Below are positions 21,766 to 23,461 of a stretch of DNA of 23,461 nt, in pieces. A program made the position numbers and the translations under genes. Source of the DNA: an uncultured Methanobrevibacter sp. (GTDB lineage Archaea > Methanobacteriota > Methanobacteria > Methanobacteriales > Methanobacteriaceae); assembly GCA_900319985.1 (NCBI GenBank), contig ONQL01000059.1, positions 1 through 23,461 of the forward strand, in the 5' to 3' direction. The first letter of the stretch is position 1. Each line of letters opens with the position of its first letter. The notes under the pieces were generated by a model that was not told the DNA's origin, searched no databases, and saw only the letters and a list, made by a program, of their open reading frames with translations.

Positions 21766-23028
21766 TTATTTAAATGCTACTCTTAATGCACTGTCAATGG
21801 CCTGGGAAGTTTTTTCCAAATCCTCCATAGTATGAGCGCTTGAAATGAAATTACATTCAAATTGGCTAGGAGGTATGAAAACACCTTCCTTCAGCAGTTC
21901 TCTGAAGTACACTAAAAATCTGTCACTATCGGATGCCTTTGCATCTTCATAGTTATAAACGTCATTTTCATTGAAATAAATCTGTAACATTGAAGCCAAA
22001 CCAACAGGCTGAATTTTCAGTCCTCTTTCATCAACTGTTGCTCTGATTTCACTTCTGAGGAAGTTTCCTTTACTTTCCAGATCCTTATAAAACTTGTCAT
22101 CCAACTGAGCCATAGTGGAAAGTCCCGCCTGGACAGAAATAGGATTTCCGGAAAAGGTTCCTGCCTGGTAAACCGGTCCCTGAGGTGCAATCAGTTCCAT
22201 TATTTCTCTTTTACCGCAAAATGCACCCATTGGAAGGCCACCTCCAACAATCTTACCTAATGTTGTTAAATCTGGAGTGACACCATAATATTCTTGAGCC
22301 CCACCTTTTGAAGCCCTGAAACCGGTAATTACTTCATCAAATATCAATACAATACCATTTTCTTCAGTTATTTTTCTAATAAATTCCAAAAATCCAGGTT
22401 TAGGCTCTATACAGCCGACATTACCCATTACAACTTCCATTATAATACAGGCAATGTTTTCTCCTTCTTTTTCAATCAAATCAGTTAAAGCTTCCTCATC
22501 ATTGAATGGAACAGACAAAGTATTTTTGGTAGTATCAGCAGGAATTCCCGGAGAGTCAGGTAATGTTGCAGCACCGGACCCGCCTTTAACTAAAACATAA
22601 TCATGCGCACCGTGATATGCTCCTTCAAATTTAACTATTTTATCCCTTTTTGTGAAACCTCTTGCAAGCCTAATTGCACTCATTGTAGCTTCAGTTCCAC
22701 TATTACAAAATCTTACCATTTCAGCGGAAGGAATCCTGGAAACTACCTCTTTTGCAAGTTTGATTTCATTTTCAGTCGGAGCACCATAAGCGCTTCCGAC
22801 AGTCAGTTGATTTGAAACTTCCCTTACGACTTTTGGATTTGCATGTCCTAAAATCAAAGGACCATATGCCAAACAATAATCGATGTATGTTTTTTCATCC
22901 ACATCAGTTATTTTACATCCGCCAGCACTTTTAACGAAAAAGGGATATGGCTTAAAAGCACGTACAGGAGAATTTACTCCACCGGGAAAATAATTTTTAG
23001 ATTCATTGAACAGTTCTTCAGAATACAT
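21766..23028 (-). CDS. hemL: Glutamate-1-semialdehyde 2,1-aminomutase
   Basis: A 420-residue PLP enzyme making 5-aminolevulinate from glutamate-1-semialdehyde, feeding all tetrapyrroles (heme-like, B12, F430). It has FPGGVNSPVRAF near the N-terminus, the PLP-contact RFCNSGTEATMSAIRLARG (106-124), FDEVITGFR (230-238) with Asp231, and the Schiff-base Lys259 in TLGKIVGGGLPMGAFCGK. Length is normal. ATG 23028 has a GTGAT SD and lies 9 nt after the cbiC stop, so the two tetrapyrrole genes form one operon. Confidence 0.96.
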   Translation of the reverse strand: MYSEELFNESKNYFPGGVNSPVRAFKPYPFFVKSAGGCKITDVDEKTYIDYCLAYGPLILGHANPKVVREVSNQLTVGSAYGAPTENEIKLAKEVVSRIPSAEMVRFCNSGTEATMSAIRLARGFTKRDKIVKFEGAYHGAHDYVLVKGGSGAATLPDSPGIPADTTKNTLSVPFNDEEALTDLIEKEGENIACIIMEVVMGNVGCIEPKPGFLEFIRKITEENGIVLIFDEVITGFRASKGGAQEYYGVTPDLTTLGKIVGGGLPMGAFCGKREIMELIAPQGPVYQAGTFSGNPISVQAGLSTMAQLDDKFYKDLESKGNFLRSEIRATVDERGLKIQPVGLASMLQIYFNENDVYNYEDAKASDSDRFLVYFRELLKEGVFIPPSQFECNFISSAHTMEDLEKTSQAIDSALRVAFK

Positions 23029-23037
23029 TTTATCACA

Positions 23038-23461
23038 CTACAAATGTTGAATTAACGAATTTACACATGCTACAGCAATAGGAGTGCCGCCTTTAGGGCC
23101 TTCGACTATAATATTCGGAATATTTGAATTACTTAAAGCTTCTTTAGAATCAGCAGCTCCCACAAAACCTACAGGAACTCCAACAATAGCTTTAAGATTC
23201 ATTTCACCCTTTTGATATAAATCCATAGCTTCAAAAACAGCGGTTGGAGCATTACCAGAAACAACAATGCCTTCAAAATCATTAGCTGCCGCATATCTCA
23301 TAGCCGCCGCAGCCCTTGTGATTTGATTTTCCTTTGCAATTTTTATTACTTCCTCATTTCTGATATAACACTCAACATCCCCTTCATATCTTGTAATACC
23401 ATATTTGACCATGTTGATATCAGTTAAAATGGTTTCTTTATTTCTCAGGGAATCCATAGCT
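23038..23461 (-). CDS. cbiC: Cobalt-precorrin-8 methylmutase (N-terminus outside window)
   Basis: The frame is open to the window edge, so the N-terminal third (including the usual catalytic His) is missing. The visible 141 codons start within the conserved middle: AMDSLRNKETILTDINMVKYGI, then ITRAAAAMRYA, IVVSGNAPTAVFEAM, VGVPVGFVGAADSKEAL and GPKGGTPIAVACVN, all typical of CbiC/CobH. The enzyme moves a methyl group from C11 to C12 to give cobyrinate (hydrogenobyrinate in the aerobic branch). The internal ATG at 23457 is not the real start. With hemL immediately downstream it links early and late tetrapyrrole synthesis. Confidence 0.93.
   Translation of the reverse strand, partial: AMDSLRNKETILTDINMVKYGITRYEGDVECYIRNEEVIKIAKENQITRAAAAMRYAAANDFEGIVVSGNAPTAVFEAMDLYQKGEMNLKAIVGVPVGFVGAADSKEALSNSNIPNIIVEGPKGGTPIAVACVNSLIQHL

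Noticed and set aside
1..23461. CRISPR array, tRNA, rRNA, insertion sequence or prophage
   Set aside because: No direct-repeat array, cloverleaf, transposase, integrase or phage structural gene was seen; intergenic gaps are all short.

Overview
The window is AT-rich DNA from a methanogenic archaeon of the Methanobacteriales, most likely Methanobrevibacter or a close relative. The evidence is a CfbB-type enzyme of coenzyme F430 synthesis, a methanogenesis marker 12 protein, an archaeal ThrRS with its archaeal editing domain, an Sm-like protein, archaeal TATA boxes, GGTGAT Shine-Dalgarno (SD) sites, and a large secreted adhesin-like protein. I see no tRNA or rRNA gene, CRISPR array, insertion sequence, integrase or phage gene. 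No stretch over 300 bases lacks a gene; the longest intergenic gaps are about 150-160 bp.

Layout: (1) 1-4451 holds the 5' part of thrS (-), the divergent pair cfbB and a polysaccharide-polymerase-like membrane protein (+), and a membrane-anchored Mrr-like protein (-) whose tail overlaps that pair. (2) 4580-6801 holds surE (+), a 47-residue helical protein (-), an Sm-like protein (+) and the methanogenesis marker 12 gene (-). (3) 6856-12760 is branched-chain amino acid synthesis on the minus strand: ilvB, ilvN, a beta-carbonic anhydrase and then ilvC. A secreted adhesin-like gene in the opposite orientation sits between the carbonic anhydrase and ilvC. (4) 12849-16365 holds a DUF2085 membrane protein (+) and argF, a TMEM175-family membrane protein and purD (all -). 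(5) 16528-19579 (+) holds a small secreted Ig-like protein and a compact MATE efflux / MarR / nitroreductase operon. (6) 19615-23461 (-) is a tight run cbiC-hemL-signal peptidase-argS; cbiC is cut by the window edge.

The strongest anomaly is in ilvN. The frame runs past the usual end of the acetolactate synthase small subunit and into the downstream carbonic anhydrase, giving a 331-codon fused frame. The normal IlvN ending (IARTGLTAMSRGV then stop) is still present but in another frame, which points to a deletion of about 20 nt inside ilvN. Other noteworthy signals are two genes with no AUG start but with GGTGATATTAT at the expected start, two inverted repeats of identical 8-10-8 geometry in the ilvC/adhesin promoter region, a perfect palindrome in the MarR operon promoter, an Mrr-like domain lacking its E/Q catalytic position, and seven hairpins that overlap stop codons.

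Functionally the window is mainly housekeeping metabolism (Ile/Val/Leu, Arg, purine, heme/B12/F430 tetrapyrroles, translation), with two surface proteins and one probable stress/efflux operon. I see no recognisable defence or mobile system. The best candidate for something undescribed is the IlvN-carbonic anhydrase reading frame.
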